A stretch of 64,000 bases of DNA, taken from positions 5,239 to 69,238 of the forward strand of contig DASSNC010000111.1 in assembly GCA_035688305.1 (NCBI GenBank), in the 5' to 3' direction. Positions 7,022 to 16,965 of the stretch are shown here, one piece after another. The DNA is from 66-474 sp035688305 (GTDB lineage Bacteria > Pseudomonadota > Gammaproteobacteria > Xanthomonadales > Rhodanobacteraceae). The first letter of the stretch is position 1, and each line of letters starts with the position of its first letter. A model generated the notes under the pieces. That model was given only the letters and a program-made list of their open reading frames with translations, was not told where the DNA came from and searched no databases. The translations under genes were made by a program, and so were the position numbers.

Positions 7022-9018
7022 GCGCGAATACCGGTGCGGCACGCCAGCGGGCGTCCCTGCAAACCTGGCTGATCATCCTGCTGCTGGCGTCGATCATTCT
7101 CGCCGGCGTGGACTTCTTCCTGTTGAACCGGCACGACAGTCAGGACCGTGCGGCGGCGCAGCTCACCACCCACATCCAGGTGAACTCGCAACAGGTCGCG
7201 AACTTCGCCCTGCAATCCGCGAACGGCAACATCGACGCCTTCAAGGAACTCGCGAGCACGCGTGGCGCGATCGCGGCGGCGGTGCAGCATCTCAACAGCG
7301 GCGACCCGGCCACCGGGCTGCCTGCCTATGGCGACGCGATCGGCGTGCGCAGCGAGATGGCCGCGCTCTCCAATTCGTGGAACGCGCTGAACAACGACCT
7401 GGGCAAGATTCAGGCAAACCGCGGCGCGGTGCTGGATTCGGCTGCACAGGCTGCCACCTTCAGCCAGCAGATGCCGAACCTGAACTCGAAGATCAACCAG
7501 GTCATCAGCATCCTGCAGTCCAAGGGTTCGTCCTCGCAGATCTACACCGCCTCGCAGCTGATGGTCTCGGGCGACCGCCTGATCCGTCGCGTGGGTGACG
7601 TGTTGCAGGGCGGTGCCGACTCGGCATCCGCCGCCAACGGCCTCGCGCTCGACTCCACCAACTACGGTGCGACCCTGAAACAGCTTGCCGACGGCAGCTC
7701 CGGCGAGGCGGCCAAGATCCTCGGCGAGGTGCAAAAATCGTGGACTGGCCTTGAAGCGCCGGTGCAGAAGGTGATTGCCGCCGCCCCGACGCTGGTGACG
7801 GTCAAGAACGCCGCGACCCAGGCCTCGGTGGATTCCCAGGACGTGTTGTTGAAGGCCAGCAACGTGTCCAACGCCATCGCCAAGCTGCCGCAAACGCGTC
7901 CGTTCCCGAACGTGTGGTGGGGCCTTCTGGGCGCCGTCGCGGCGGGCGTGTTGGCGATCTTGCTGGCAGTCAACTTCATCCGTACCGAGCGCAAGCGTTC
8001 GGCCGAAAGCCGCAGTTTGAATGAACGCAACCAGCAGGCCATCATGCGGTTGCTGGACGAAATGGGCACCCTCGCCGAAGGTGATTTGACGGTAAAGGCG
8101 ACCGTGACCGAAGACATCACCGGCGCGATCGCGGACTCGGTGAACTTCGCCGTGGAAGCGCTGCGTTCGTTGGTGACCACCATCAACGAGACGGCCGTGC
8201 GGGTGTCGTCGGCCGCCCAGGAAACGCAGGCTACCGCCAAACATCTGGCGGACGCCGCCAACCAGCAGGCCCAGCAGATCACCTCGGCCTCGGCCAAGAT
8301 CAACGAGATGGCGGTGTCCATCGACCAGGTGTCCAAGAACTCCGCCGACAGCGCGGAGGTGGCCCAGCGCTCGGTGCAGATCGCATCCAATGGCGCGCAG
8401 ATCGTGCGCCAGACGATCTCGGGCATGGACTCGATTCGCGAGCAGATCCAGGAGACCTCCAAGCGCATCAAACGCCTCGGTGAGTCGTCGCAGGAAATCG
8501 GCTCGATCGTCGAGCTCATCAACGACATCGCCGAGCAGACGAACATCCTGGCCCTGAACGCGGCCATTCAGGCAGCCTCTGCCGGTGAGGCGGGCCGCGG
8601 CTTCGCGGTGGTCGCCGACGAAGTGCAGCGACTGGCCGAACGCGCCACGGGCGCCACCAAGCGTATCGAAACGCTGGTGCAGACGATTCAGTCCGATACG
8701 GTCGAGGCGGTCAGCTCGATGGAGCAGACGACGACGCAGGTGGTGAACGGTGCGCGCCTCGCCGAGGATGCCGGTACCGCGCTGGGTGAAATTGAAAAGG
8801 TGTCGAACAACCTCGCCGGATTGATTCAGGGCATCTCCAGCGCCGCCAAGCAGCAGTCCGCGGCGGCCACCAACATCTCGTCGACGATGAGCTCGATTCA
8901 GCAGATCACCACGCAAACGTCGGTGGGTGCGAGCCAGACGGCCGAGTCGATCGGCAATCTCGCGCAACTGGCCCAGGAGCTGCGCCGTTCGGTCGCCGAC
9001 TTCAAGTTGCCGGCATAA
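7018..9018 (+). CDS. pilJ: Twitching motility methyl-accepting chemoreceptor PilJ
   Basis: PilJ is the inner-membrane receptor of the Chp system that senses pilus or surface cues and controls ChpA. The 666-residue protein has a first membrane helix at about 20-40 (TWLIILLLASIILAGVDFF), a periplasmic helical sensor, a second helix at about 298-318 (VWWGLLGAVAAGVLAILLAV), a HAMP-like stretch, and a cytoplasmic signalling hairpin. The hairpin tip reads NILALNAAIQAASAGEAGRG followed by FAVVADEVQRLAERATGATKRIE. Two residues differ from canonical E-A-A-R-A-G-E receptors, as is usual for PilJ. Start 7018 follows GAGGTGG; longer in-frame starts are not supported. Confidence 0.94.
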   Translation: MSANTGAARQRASLQTWLIILLLASIILAGVDFFLLNRHDSQDRAAAQLTTHIQVNSQQVANFALQSANGNIDAFKELASTRGAIAAAVQHLNSGDPATGLPAYGDAIGVRSEMAALSNSWNALNNDLGKIQANRGAVLDSAAQAATFSQQMPNLNSKINQVISILQSKGSSSQIYTASQLMVSGDRLIRRVGDVLQGGADSASAANGLALDSTNYGATLKQLADGSSGEAAKILGEVQKSWTGLEAPVQKVIAAAPTLVTVKNAATQASVDSQDVLLKASNVSNAIAKLPQTRPFPNVWWGLLGAVAAGVLAILLAVNFIRTERKRSAESRSLNERNQQAIMRLLDEMGTLAEGDLTVKATVTEDITGAIADSVNFAVEALRSLVTTINETAVRVSSAAQETQATAKHLADAANQQAQQITSASAKINEMAVSIDQVSKNSADSAEVAQRSVQIASNGAQIVRQTISGMDSIREQIQETSKRIKRLGESSQEIGSIVELINDIAEQTNILALNAAIQAASAGEAGRGFAVVADEVQRLAERATGATKRIETLVQTIQSDTVEAVSSMEQTTTQVVNGARLAEDAGTALGEIEKVSNNLAGLIQGISSAAKQQSAAATNISSTMSSIQQITTQTSVGASQTAESIGNLAQLAQELRRSVADFKLPA

Positions 9019-9033
9019 GGGGCGGGACCAGCC

Positions 9034-12000
9034 ATGATGACGGGCGACGACATGATGTCCACGACGACCGACGAGGCCGGCGTGGCTTCCCTCGCGCCCG
9101 ATGGAGCTGGGAGGATGGCAAGCGGCGCTGCGCGGAAACCGACGATGCGACTCGAAGAACACCTCGAATTCTCGACCCTCGGTTGGGTCAAACCCCAGAT
9201 CGACCAGCTCCTGTCCGAGGCGCGGCTGGCGCTGGAGAGTTATTCGGACTCTCCTGGTGACCAGGCCTCGATGCACAGCTGCATCGATCTGCTGCACCAG
9301 GTTCTGGGCACCTTGCGGATGGTCGAGTTGTACGGCGCCGCCGAGCTTGCGCAGGAGATGGAACATCTTGCGCAGAACCTGCTGGAAGAAAACATCGCCA
9401 AGCGCGACGAGGCCTTCGGCGCGCTGATGCGCGGCCTGGTGCAACTGCCCGATTACTTCGACCTGATCGAGACCGGCCACAAGGACATCCCGATCGTCCT
9501 GTTGCCGCTGATCAATGAAATGCGCGACGCGCGCGCGGCCGCGCCGGTTGACGAGAAGGTGCTGTTCCACCCCGATATCGACCGCCCGTTGCCGGCGCAG
9601 GCGGCGGGTGCGCGCGCGGCGTTCCCGTTCGCCGATCTGCGCCAGCGCACCACCCAGGTCCGCCTGCGTTTCCAGGTGCAGTTGCTGGCGTGGACGCAGG
9701 GCCACGAGCCCGATTTCGCCGTGATGCGCGGCTGCCTGGATGAGTTGCTGTCGATCAGCCATGCCGAAGCTGCGCGCCGGCTGTGGTGGGTCGCCGGTGG
9801 CGTGGTGGAGGCACTGCAACAGGGCCGCCTCGATCAGCATGCGGCCAGCTTGCGCCAGCAATTTGGCCAGCTCGACCGCACCATCCGCAAGATGCAGGAT
9901 CAAGGCGAGGACGTCTGCAGTGACGAGGATTCGCACGAACTGACGCGTACGCTGCTGTACTTCATCGCGCACGCCAAGCCCGGAGACGGGCGCAGCAATG
10001 ACGTGTTCCATGCGTTCGCGCTGGACCGGGTGTTGCCGACCGCCGAAGAGCTCGAGCACGCGCGTGCCGCGATGTCCGGGCGCAACCGCGCGCTGCTGGA
10101 CACCGTCGCCAAGGCCGTCCGCGAAGACCTGTTGCGCGTGAAGGAAGGGCTGGACATCTTCCTGCGCCGCGACGAACGCGACAACCAGCAGCTTGTGCCG
10201 CACCTCGATACGCTGCAGCGCGTGGCCGACACACTCACGATGCTGGGCCTGGAAGGGCCCGCCCGGATGATTGGCGAGCAGCGTCAGACCATCGCCCACA
10301 TCATCGACGGCAAACGCGAACCCAAACCGGAAACCGTGCTGGATGTCGCCAGCGCCTTGTTGTACGTCGATGCCTCGCTCGACGAACACATCGAAAACCT
10401 CGGCGCGCCCGAGGACAGTGATTCCTCGCTGCCGACCAGCGAAGCGCGCAAGATCATGCGTGCGCTTATGCGTGAAGCCGGTGCCAATCTCGGCCGCGTC
10501 AAGGACGCCCTGACCGCCTTCATCGAATCGGCATGGTCGCACGACCGCCTGGCTGGCGTGCCGAAGATGCTGGCCGAAGTCAGCGGCGCGCTGCGGATTC
10601 TCAATCTGGAACGGCCGGCGGGGCTGGTCGATGGCATCGACCGCTATATCGACAACGAGCTCGTGATTGACCGGACGGTACCCACGGTCGATGAGATGGA
10701 CCTGCTGGCCGATGCCTTGGCGGGCGTCGAGTACTACCTCGAAATCGGGCGCGACTCCAGCGCCAGCAACGACCAGCTTCTCGCTGGCGCCCAGCGCAGT
10801 CTGGAATCGCTGCATTACTGGCCAGTGCCGGAGCGCCGCGCGCCGGTCGCCGTGGTCGAAGCAGCCGATGGATCCGACGATGTTGCCGCACCGCTGCCGG
10901 CCGAGGAATTCGAGTCAACCGCTACACCGACCGAGCCGCACGCCGCCCCACCGGCCGCTCCAGCCGCACCTGCGGCCGTTGCCGACGAGTCGCTGGTCGT
11001 GCCGGGGGTCGGGCCGGGCAAGTGGGTCGATGTCGAGGAAGAAGTTCTGGAACCCATCACCGGCGATGGTGTGGCCGTTGACACCACGTTCCAGGACGCT
11101 GCAGGCATTGACGAGGAAATTCGCGAGGTCTTCGTCGAGGAAGTCGGCGAGGAGATCGCCAACATCAGTGTCAACCTGCCGGCGTGGAAATCCAATCCGG
11201 AAGACCTGGACACACTCAAGAACGTGCGCCGCTCGTTCCACACCCTGAAGGGTTCGGGGCGGCTGGTGGGCGCGATGGCGCTGGGCGAGTTCAGCTGGAA
11301 GGTCGAGAACATGCTCAATCGCGTGCTCGACCACACCATCCAGCCCGACGCCAACGTGCAGGACCTGGTGGATACCGCAGTGGCCGCGCTGCCCAAACTG
11401 CACGCGGGGCTGCAGGGAGACCCGGTTGCGCTGGACCCGCCGCTGGACGCGATCATGCAGGCGGCCGACAAGCTGGCTGCCGGCGAACCGGCGCGGGTTG
11501 CCGACTTCGTGCAAGGCTACCGGAAGACCATTCGTACCGTCCGCCGCTGGGTTCCACAAGCCGAGGCGGTGGTGGCAGCGCCCGCGCCTGTGGCGCCGGT
11601 GTCCGTCATTACCTCGCCGGAGTCGGGCCTGCCGGTGGTGGATCCGATTTTGCTCGACGTGCTGCGCACCGAGGTTGGCCAGCATGTGGGCAGCCTGCGT
11701 GATTATCTTGGCCGCAATGGCAACCACGATGTCGCCGTGGACGACGAGCTGGTGCGTGCCGTGCATACGCTGCACGGGGCGGTCGCCATGGTCGGCATCG
11801 ATTCGTTGTCGAGCATGCTGGGCCCGATGGAAGTGTGGATGCGCCGGGTGCGCAGCGCGGACGCGCCGCTCGATCGCGAGGGCTGCGACGCCGTGCGCGA
11901 CGCCGTCGCGATGACCGACCACGTGATGGCGCAATTCGACGCGCCGATGCCGGATGTGCCCGATAGCACCGTCCTGACCGAGCGGATCGAGACCCTGCGT

Positions 12001-15000
12001 GACCGTTGGCCGGAAGCGGCACCCTTGGGTGGACCGCGCCAGCACATTGCACATCCCGTCACTCCCGAGCCGATTGTCGAGGAAGCGCCCGAGGGGGCTG
12101 CCTTGGCCGGATTGGATGCCGGTGGTGCGGAGGAAGACGCCGAAGCGCGCGCCATGCGCGAAGCCGAAGAGCAGCTTGCGGCTGACCAGGCTGAGGCCGA
12201 CCGTGTTGCTGCGGAGAAGGCGGAAGCCGAACGCATTGCCGCCGAGCAAGCCGAAGCCGAACGGGCTGCAGCAGAACAGGCCGAGCAGGCCGAAGCCGAA
12301 CGCGCCGCCGCCGAGCAGGCCGAGCAAGAACGGGCTGCAGCAGAACAGGCCGAGCAAGAACGTGCCGCCGCGGAGCAGGCCGAAGCCGAACGTGCCGCCG
12401 CGGAGCAGGCCGAAGCCGAGCGGGCTGCGGCAGAACAGGCTGAGCAAGAACGTGCCGCCGCCGAGCAAGCCGAAGCCGAACGTGCCGCAGCCGAGCAGGC
12501 TGAAGCCGAGCGTGCCGCAGCCGAGAAGGCCGAAGCCGAACGTGCCGCAGCCGAGCAGGCCGAAGCCGAACGTGCCGCCGCCGAGCAGGCCGAAGCCGAG
12601 CGTGCCGCCGCCGAGAAGGCCGAGGCGGAACGTATTGCGGCCGAGCAGGCCGAGGCGGAACGTATTGCGGCCGAGCAGGCCGAACAGGAACGTGCGGCTG
12701 CCGCGAAAGCGGAGGCCGAGCGTATTGCTGCTGCCCGCGAGCAGGCCGCCCGCGAAATCGCCGCCAACGCCTTGCCGGCATTCCCGGACGATCCGCAGCC
12801 GGAGGGTGCGCTCGACATCGAGAATCTCGATCCTGAGCTCGCAGGCCTGTTCACCGAGGAAGCTGGAGAATTGCTGGACGCCAGCGATGGCCTGTTGGCT
12901 ACCCTCCGCAGCGCGCCCGACGATGTCGAGAGCGTACGCGGGCTGCAACGCAACCTGCACACGCTCAAGGGCGGTGCGCGCGTGGTGGGTATTTCCGCCG
13001 TGGGCGACCTCGCGCATGTGATGGAAACGCTGCTGGAACAGATCGTCGACCACAAGCGCGCACTTGAACCCATCGAGGTCGATTCGCTGGAGCGCGGTTT
13101 CGACCGCCTGCAGGACATGGTGCATCGGGTATCGGAAGGCCAGGCCATTGCCACGCCGGTGCATGCGATCGAGCGCTTCGATGCGCTCGCGAGCGGACGC
13201 CCGATTGCCGGTGTCACGTCCGAAGCGCAACAGCCGGAATCGGCTGCTGCCCCGGCGCCGATTCCGCCACCGCGTCCGGCGCCCGCGCCCGTTGCCGAAG
13301 CCGAAGTGCGCGCGCCGGCGGAACTTATCCGCGTACGCTCGGACCTGCTCGATTCAATGGTCAACGCGGCCGGCGAGGCGTCGATTTACCGCGCGCGCCT
13401 CGAACAGCAGGTCAGCAACTTCCGCTTCAACCTGGTCGAACTGGACCAGACCGTTGCACGTTTGCGCGAACAGTTGCGCAAGCTCGAGATCGAAACCGAA
13501 ACCCAGATCCTGTCGCGCTACCAGCGCGAGAACGAGGCCGGCGAAAGCACGACCTTCGATCCACTGGAACTCGATCGCTTCTCGAACCTGCAGCAGTACT
13601 CGCGTGCCTTGGCCGAGTCGGTTTCGGACTTGGCATCCATCCAGGACATCCTGGACGACCAGACCCGCCAGTCCGAAACCTTGCTGCTGCAGCAGTCGCG
13701 CGTGAACTCGGACTTGCAGGACGGCCTGATGCGCACGCGCATGGTGCCGTTCGAGTCGATGGTGCCGAACCTGCGCCGTACCCTGCGTGGTGCCGCCGAC
13801 GAGCTCGGCAAGCGCGCGCAGTTGCGCGTGGTCGGCGCGCAGGGCGAAATGGATCGCAACGTGCTCGAGCGCATGAAGGCGCCGTTCGAGCACATGCTGC
13901 GTAACGCGTTGACGCACGGCATCGAGGATCCCGCGCAGCGCGTCGCCGTCGGCAAGCCGATGGAAGGCACGGTCACCATCGAAGTCGGCCGTCTGGGTAC
14001 GGAAGTGTTGGTGCGGGTGTCCGATGACGGCGCCGGCTTCAACCGCGACGCGATCCGCGCCAAGGCCATCGAACGCGGCCTGCTGGCGCCGGACGTGCCG
14101 GTGTCGGACAGCGAGCTGTACAACTTCGTCCTGCAGACGGGCTTCTCCACTGCCGGCGAGGTCAGCCAGTTGGCCGGCCGTGGCGTCGGCATGGACGTGG
14201 TCGCCAATGAAATCCGCCAGCTTGGCGGCTCGCTCACGATCGAGTCGGAACGCGGCCAGGGCACGGCGTTCAACATCCGCCTGCCATTCACGCTGGCGGT
14301 CACACAGGCCATCACGGTGCGCGCGGCCGAAACGGTGTTTGCGGTGCCAATGACCTCGGTGCAGGCGGTGTCGCGCATCCGCCGCGAGGAATTGGCCGAG
14401 CGCCTTGCCAGCGGCGACCTGAAGGTCGAATACGCCGGCGAGGAGTACGCGCTGCACGATCTCTCCGAGTTGCTGGGATTCCCGGCGTCGAAGATTCCCG
14501 AAGAGAATACCGGTCAGCTGCCACTGCTGATGGTGCGGGCAGGGGACCTGCGCGCCGCGATCCGCATCGACATGGTGATCGGGTCGCGCGAGATCGTGGT
14601 GAAGCCGGTCGGTCCGCAGATCAGCAACGTGCCGGGCATGTTCGGCGCCACCATCATGGGCGACGGCTCGGTGATGTTGATACTCGACCTTGCGCCGTTG
14701 GTGCGGCATTTCGTTGCCAATCGCGCCGCGGCAGCCTTGGCACTGGCGACCGAGCAGGAAAGCGGCACCGTTGCGGCACCGGCGGAACCGGCAGCCCCGC
14801 CCGTGGACGAACGCGGTCCAAGCCTGGTCATGGTGGTGGACGATTCGATCACCATGCGCAAGGTCACCACGCGCGTGCTCGAACGCGAGAACTTCGAAGT
14901 CATCACGGCGAAGGACGGCGTGGATGCGCTGGAGAAGCTGCAGGACCGCGTGCCGGATGTGATGTTGCTCGATATCGAGATGCCGCGCATGGACGGCTAC

Positions 15001-15192
15001 GAGTTGGCGACGCACATGCGCAACGACGTGCGCTTCCGCCAGGTGCCGATCATCATGATCACCTCGCGCATGGGCGAAAAACACCGCCAGCGCGCATTCG
15101 AGATTGGCGTCGATCGCTACCTCGGCAAGCCGTACAGCGAACCGGACCTCTTGCGCAATGTCGCCGAGATCCTGGAGGCGGGGCGTGGCTGA
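9034..15192 (+). CDS. chpA: Hybrid chemosensory histidine kinase ChpA/PilL
   Basis: ChpA is the central kinase of the twitching system. The 2052-residue protein begins with FimL/Hpt-like helical repeats. Phosphotransfer boxes occur near residue 738 (FHTLKGSGRLVG), near 908 (VHTLHGAVAMVG) and near 1310 (LHTLKGGARVVG). A repeat linker separates the last two. From about 1430 come the dimerisation helix, ATPase boxes (HMLRNALTHGIEDP, VSDDGAGFN, AGRGVGMDVVANEIRQLGG), a CheW-like domain, and a C-terminal receiver (MVVDDSITMRKV, Asp in MLLDIEMPRMDGY, Lys in YLGKPYSEPD). It would phosphorylate PilG and PilH. The gene follows pilJ by 15 bases after a GGGGCGGG site. Confidence 0.95.
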   Translation: MMTGDDMMSTTTDEAGVASLAPDGAGRMASGAARKPTMRLEEHLEFSTLGWVKPQIDQLLSEARLALESYSDSPGDQASMHSCIDLLHQVLGTLRMVELYGAAELAQEMEHLAQNLLEENIAKRDEAFGALMRGLVQLPDYFDLIETGHKDIPIVLLPLINEMRDARAAAPVDEKVLFHPDIDRPLPAQAAGARAAFPFADLRQRTTQVRLRFQVQLLAWTQGHEPDFAVMRGCLDELLSISHAEAARRLWWVAGGVVEALQQGRLDQHAASLRQQFGQLDRTIRKMQDQGEDVCSDEDSHELTRTLLYFIAHAKPGDGRSNDVFHAFALDRVLPTAEELEHARAAMSGRNRALLDTVAKAVREDLLRVKEGLDIFLRRDERDNQQLVPHLDTLQRVADTLTMLGLEGPARMIGEQRQTIAHIIDGKREPKPETVLDVASALLYVDASLDEHIENLGAPEDSDSSLPTSEARKIMRALMREAGANLGRVKDALTAFIESAWSHDRLAGVPKMLAEVSGALRILNLERPAGLVDGIDRYIDNELVIDRTVPTVDEMDLLADALAGVEYYLEIGRDSSASNDQLLAGAQRSLESLHYWPVPERRAPVAVVEAADGSDDVAAPLPAEEFESTATPTEPHAAPPAAPAAPAAVADESLVVPGVGPGKWVDVEEEVLEPITGDGVAVDTTFQDAAGIDEEIREVFVEEVGEEIANISVNLPAWKSNPEDLDTLKNVRRSFHTLKGSGRLVGAMALGEFSWKVENMLNRVLDHTIQPDANVQDLVDTAVAALPKLHAGLQGDPVALDPPLDAIMQAADKLAAGEPARVADFVQGYRKTIRTVRRWVPQAEAVVAAPAPVAPVSVITSPESGLPVVDPILLDVLRTEVGQHVGSLRDYLGRNGNHDVAVDDELVRAVHTLHGAVAMVGIDSLSSMLGPMEVWMRRVRSADAPLDREGCDAVRDAVAMTDHVMAQFDAPMPDVPDSTVLTERIETLRDRWPEAAPLGGPRQHIAHPVTPEPIVEEAPEGAALAGLDAGGAEEDAEARAMREAEEQLAADQAEADRVAAEKAEAERIAAEQAEAERAAAEQAEQAEAERAAAEQAEQERAAAEQAEQERAAAEQAEAERAAAEQAEAERAAAEQAEQERAAAEQAEAERAAAEQAEAERAAAEKAEAERAAAEQAEAERAAAEQAEAERAAAEKAEAERIAAEQAEAERIAAEQAEQERAAAAKAEAERIAAAREQAAREIAANALPAFPDDPQPEGALDIENLDPELAGLFTEEAGELLDASDGLLATLRSAPDDVESVRGLQRNLHTLKGGARVVGISAVGDLAHVMETLLEQIVDHKRALEPIEVDSLERGFDRLQDMVHRVSEGQAIATPVHAIERFDALASGRPIAGVTSEAQQPESAAAPAPIPPPRPAPAPVAEAEVRAPAELIRVRSDLLDSMVNAAGEASIYRARLEQQVSNFRFNLVELDQTVARLREQLRKLEIETETQILSRYQRENEAGESTTFDPLELDRFSNLQQYSRALAESVSDLASIQDILDDQTRQSETLLLQQSRVNSDLQDGLMRTRMVPFESMVPNLRRTLRGAADELGKRAQLRVVGAQGEMDRNVLERMKAPFEHMLRNALTHGIEDPAQRVAVGKPMEGTVTIEVGRLGTEVLVRVSDDGAGFNRDAIRAKAIERGLLAPDVPVSDSELYNFVLQTGFSTAGEVSQLAGRGVGMDVVANEIRQLGGSLTIESERGQGTAFNIRLPFTLAVTQAITVRAAETVFAVPMTSVQAVSRIRREELAERLASGDLKVEYAGEEYALHDLSELLGFPASKIPEENTGQLPLLMVRAGDLRAAIRIDMVIGSREIVVKPVGPQISNVPGMFGATIMGDGSVMLILDLAPLVRHFVANRAAAALALATEQESGTVAAPAEPAAPPVDERGPSLVMVVDDSITMRKVTTRVLERENFEVITAKDGVDALEKLQDRVPDVMLLDIEMPRMDGYELATHMRNDVRFRQVPIIMITSRMGEKHRQRAFEIGVDRYLGKPYSEPDLLRNVAEILEAGRG
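12181..12741 (+). repeat. In-frame tandem repeat coding EQAEAERAAA linker in chpA
   Basis: Roughly residues 1050-1236 of ChpA are built from 10-residue units of the type AEQAEAERAA or AEKAEAERIA, that is, imperfect 30-bp DNA repeats with 6- or 7-residue variants. The regular Glu-Arg spacing predicts a long single alpha-helix or coiled coil acting as a spacer between the second and third phosphotransfer domains seen. Such DNA is prone to in-frame length change. Confidence 0.85.
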
Positions 15193-16480
15193 CCAGGGCA
15201 CCCGCGCCTTGCCGCGCATTGCATTCGTGTTCGGCGACGCGTCGCTGGCCGAGCACGTGCGTGATGCAGTGACCGGGCACGCCGAAATCACCTATTCGGT
15301 TCCTGCGCAGGACTTCGATGCGGCACGCCTGGTCGATGCACAGGTAGCCTCGGCGTTGGTGAACGTCGACGGGGGTGACTGGCTAGATGAAATCGAGTCG
15401 CGCCTGAATGCCGCCGGTGTCCCCGTGGTGTTCAATGATCCTGATTATTCACGCGGCCTCGATGGTTGGGACCGCGCGCGCTGGTTGCGCCACCTGACCG
15501 CGAAGCTGTGCGGCAGCGACGACTATGATCCGCCGCGGCCGGTAGCCGTGGCGGACGCGCCGGATGCTGCGCCGGCGGAAGTGGACACAACCGCGCCCGC
15601 TGCTGTTGCGGAGGTCGCCAGCGACGAGACCAACTCGCCCGGTGCAACGGACGATCCCGAGGCCGACGGCGATTTGGCGGCGGGCGAACCAGCGTCCCGC
15701 TCCAGCGACGCGGTGGCGGAACGGCCGCTGTCGCCGCATGAAATAGAAACCATGACGGCCGACTTCGTGGCGACGCCCGAGTTGCACACCAAATCGGCGT
15801 CGTCGTGGCAGCCGACCGCCGTCACCGTACAAGTGTCGGCGCAGCCTTCCGTTGCAGCGAGGTTGCCGGAGGCCACGCCGCAATCCGGACCCGCCACGCC
15901 TGAACCAGTCGCGTCCGAACCGGCCGAAATGGGTCCTGACGCATCCACGCAACCCGCGATCGATCCGCCGCAGGCATCCGACCAGGATGCAACGACGGAT
16001 CTTCTGGACGTGGACACCGAAGCATTGTCGGCGATGATCGACGAGCGCCTGGCGCAACCGGAAGCGTCCGCAGGCCTGCAAGAGACATGGGACGTTCCGG
16101 GTGCGACGGCTGGCGATATGGATGCACCTGCAGATCCGGCATTGGGCGACCCCGTGCCCTCGGATGACGCGGCTGCGGGCATGCACACGATTCCCGTGGC
16201 TGACGTATCTGAGGCGCCCGCCAGCGATCCGGACGCCGACGTGTTGGCGAGCCTGCCGTCGCTCGACGATTGGCAGTTGCTCGATGCGGATGCCATGCCT
16301 GAAGCTGCCAAATCCGGCAGTGGGCGGGTTGCGTCGGAGCTGCCCGACAGTCTTTCCGACCTTTCGCTGGTGCCCATGGATCCCACGGGCGATATTCCCA
16401 TCAACACCGATCCGATCGAACGCTGGATCGACGAAGCCGAGGGCCGTACCAAGCCCAAGGGTGACGGAGACAAAGCATGA
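15185..16480 (+). CDS. ChpB-position protein: receiver-like domain without methylesterase
   Basis: A GTG at 15185 overlaps the chpA stop and gives 431 residues. The first 110 (RIAFVFGDASLAEHVRDAV... to HLTAKLCG) resemble the degenerate receiver found at the front of ChpB/CheB-type proteins of Pil-Chp clusters, including GDA in place of the usual acidic pair. The remaining 320 residues are Ala/Pro/Asp/Glu-rich, low in predicted structure, and end in an acidic tail (IPINTDPIERWIDEAEG). I find no G-x-S-x-G-G type catalytic serine motif or other CheB esterase block. It probably holds the chpB position but cannot demethylate PilJ. Linker or scaffold roles are possible. Confidence 0.7.
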   Translation: MADQGTRALPRIAFVFGDASLAEHVRDAVTGHAEITYSVPAQDFDAARLVDAQVASALVNVDGGDWLDEIESRLNAAGVPVVFNDPDYSRGLDGWDRARWLRHLTAKLCGSDDYDPPRPVAVADAPDAAPAEVDTTAPAAVAEVASDETNSPGATDDPEADGDLAAGEPASRSSDAVAERPLSPHEIETMTADFVATPELHTKSASSWQPTAVTVQVSAQPSVAARLPEATPQSGPATPEPVASEPAEMGPDASTQPAIDPPQASDQDATTDLLDVDTEALSAMIDERLAQPEASAGLQETWDVPGATAGDMDAPADPALGDPVPSDDAAAGMHTIPVADVSEAPASDPDADVLASLPSLDDWQLLDADAMPEAAKSGSGRVASELPDSLSDLSLVPMDPTGDIPINTDPIERWIDEAEGRTKPKGDGDKA

Positions 16481-16965
16481 ACGACGACCTGGGTTTGCCG
16501 CGCGAAATTCGCGGCGTCATGCTTCCCGTCACGGGTGGCCGCGTGCTGGTGCCCAACACCACGATGGCCGAGGTGATCTCCTACGCCAAACCCGCACCCG
16601 TGCGCGGTGCGCCCCCATGGTTGCTGGGTCGCCTTACGTGGCGCGGCTGGGGCCTGCCGGTGCTGGCGTTCTCGTCGTTGGCGGGTGTGGCCGGTGGCGG
16701 CGAAGCGACCGAAAACGCGCGCGTCGCGATCCTGAAGGCGCTGAGCGGCCACCCCCGGCTGCCCTATTTCGGCGTGTTGAGTCAGGGCTTTCCGCGCCTG
16801 ACCCTGATTTCCGAAGCGATCATGAAACCCGATGAGAGCGCCGACGCCGAGGCACTGCCGGCGTGCGTGCGCGAGCAGGTGATCGTGCACGATGAAGCGG
16901 CCTGGATTCCCGATCTTGCGGCGGTCGAGAACATGGTCGTGGAGGCGTTGAGCGTTGCCGCTTGA
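16477..16965 (+). CDS. chpC: CheW-like protein ChpC
   Basis: The 162-residue product is a second CheW-type adaptor. It shows the pattern EIRGVMLPVTGGRVLVPNTTMAEVISY, then PPWLLGRLTWRGWGLPVLAFSSL and YFGVLSQGFPRLTLISE. In other organisms ChpC is an alternative coupling protein that may link extra receptors to ChpA. It overlaps the preceding gene by ATGA and is the last chp gene here. No pilK methyltransferase gene is present between pilJ and chpC. Confidence 0.85.
   Translation: MNDDLGLPREIRGVMLPVTGGRVLVPNTTMAEVISYAKPAPVRGAPPWLLGRLTWRGWGLPVLAFSSLAGVAGGGEATENARVAILKALSGHPRLPYFGVLSQGFPRLTLISEAIMKPDESADAEALPACVREQVIVHDEAAWIPDLAAVENMVVEALSVAA

Noticed and set aside
6985..10815. Very long minus-strand open frame (1276 codons) opposite pilJ and chpA
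   Set aside because: It is the antisense of two genes with full domain support; its His/Arg/Gly-rich composition is a high-GC shadow.
10915..15291. Further long minus-strand frames opposite chpA
   Set aside because: They mirror the chpA repeats and kinase domains and contain no family motif.
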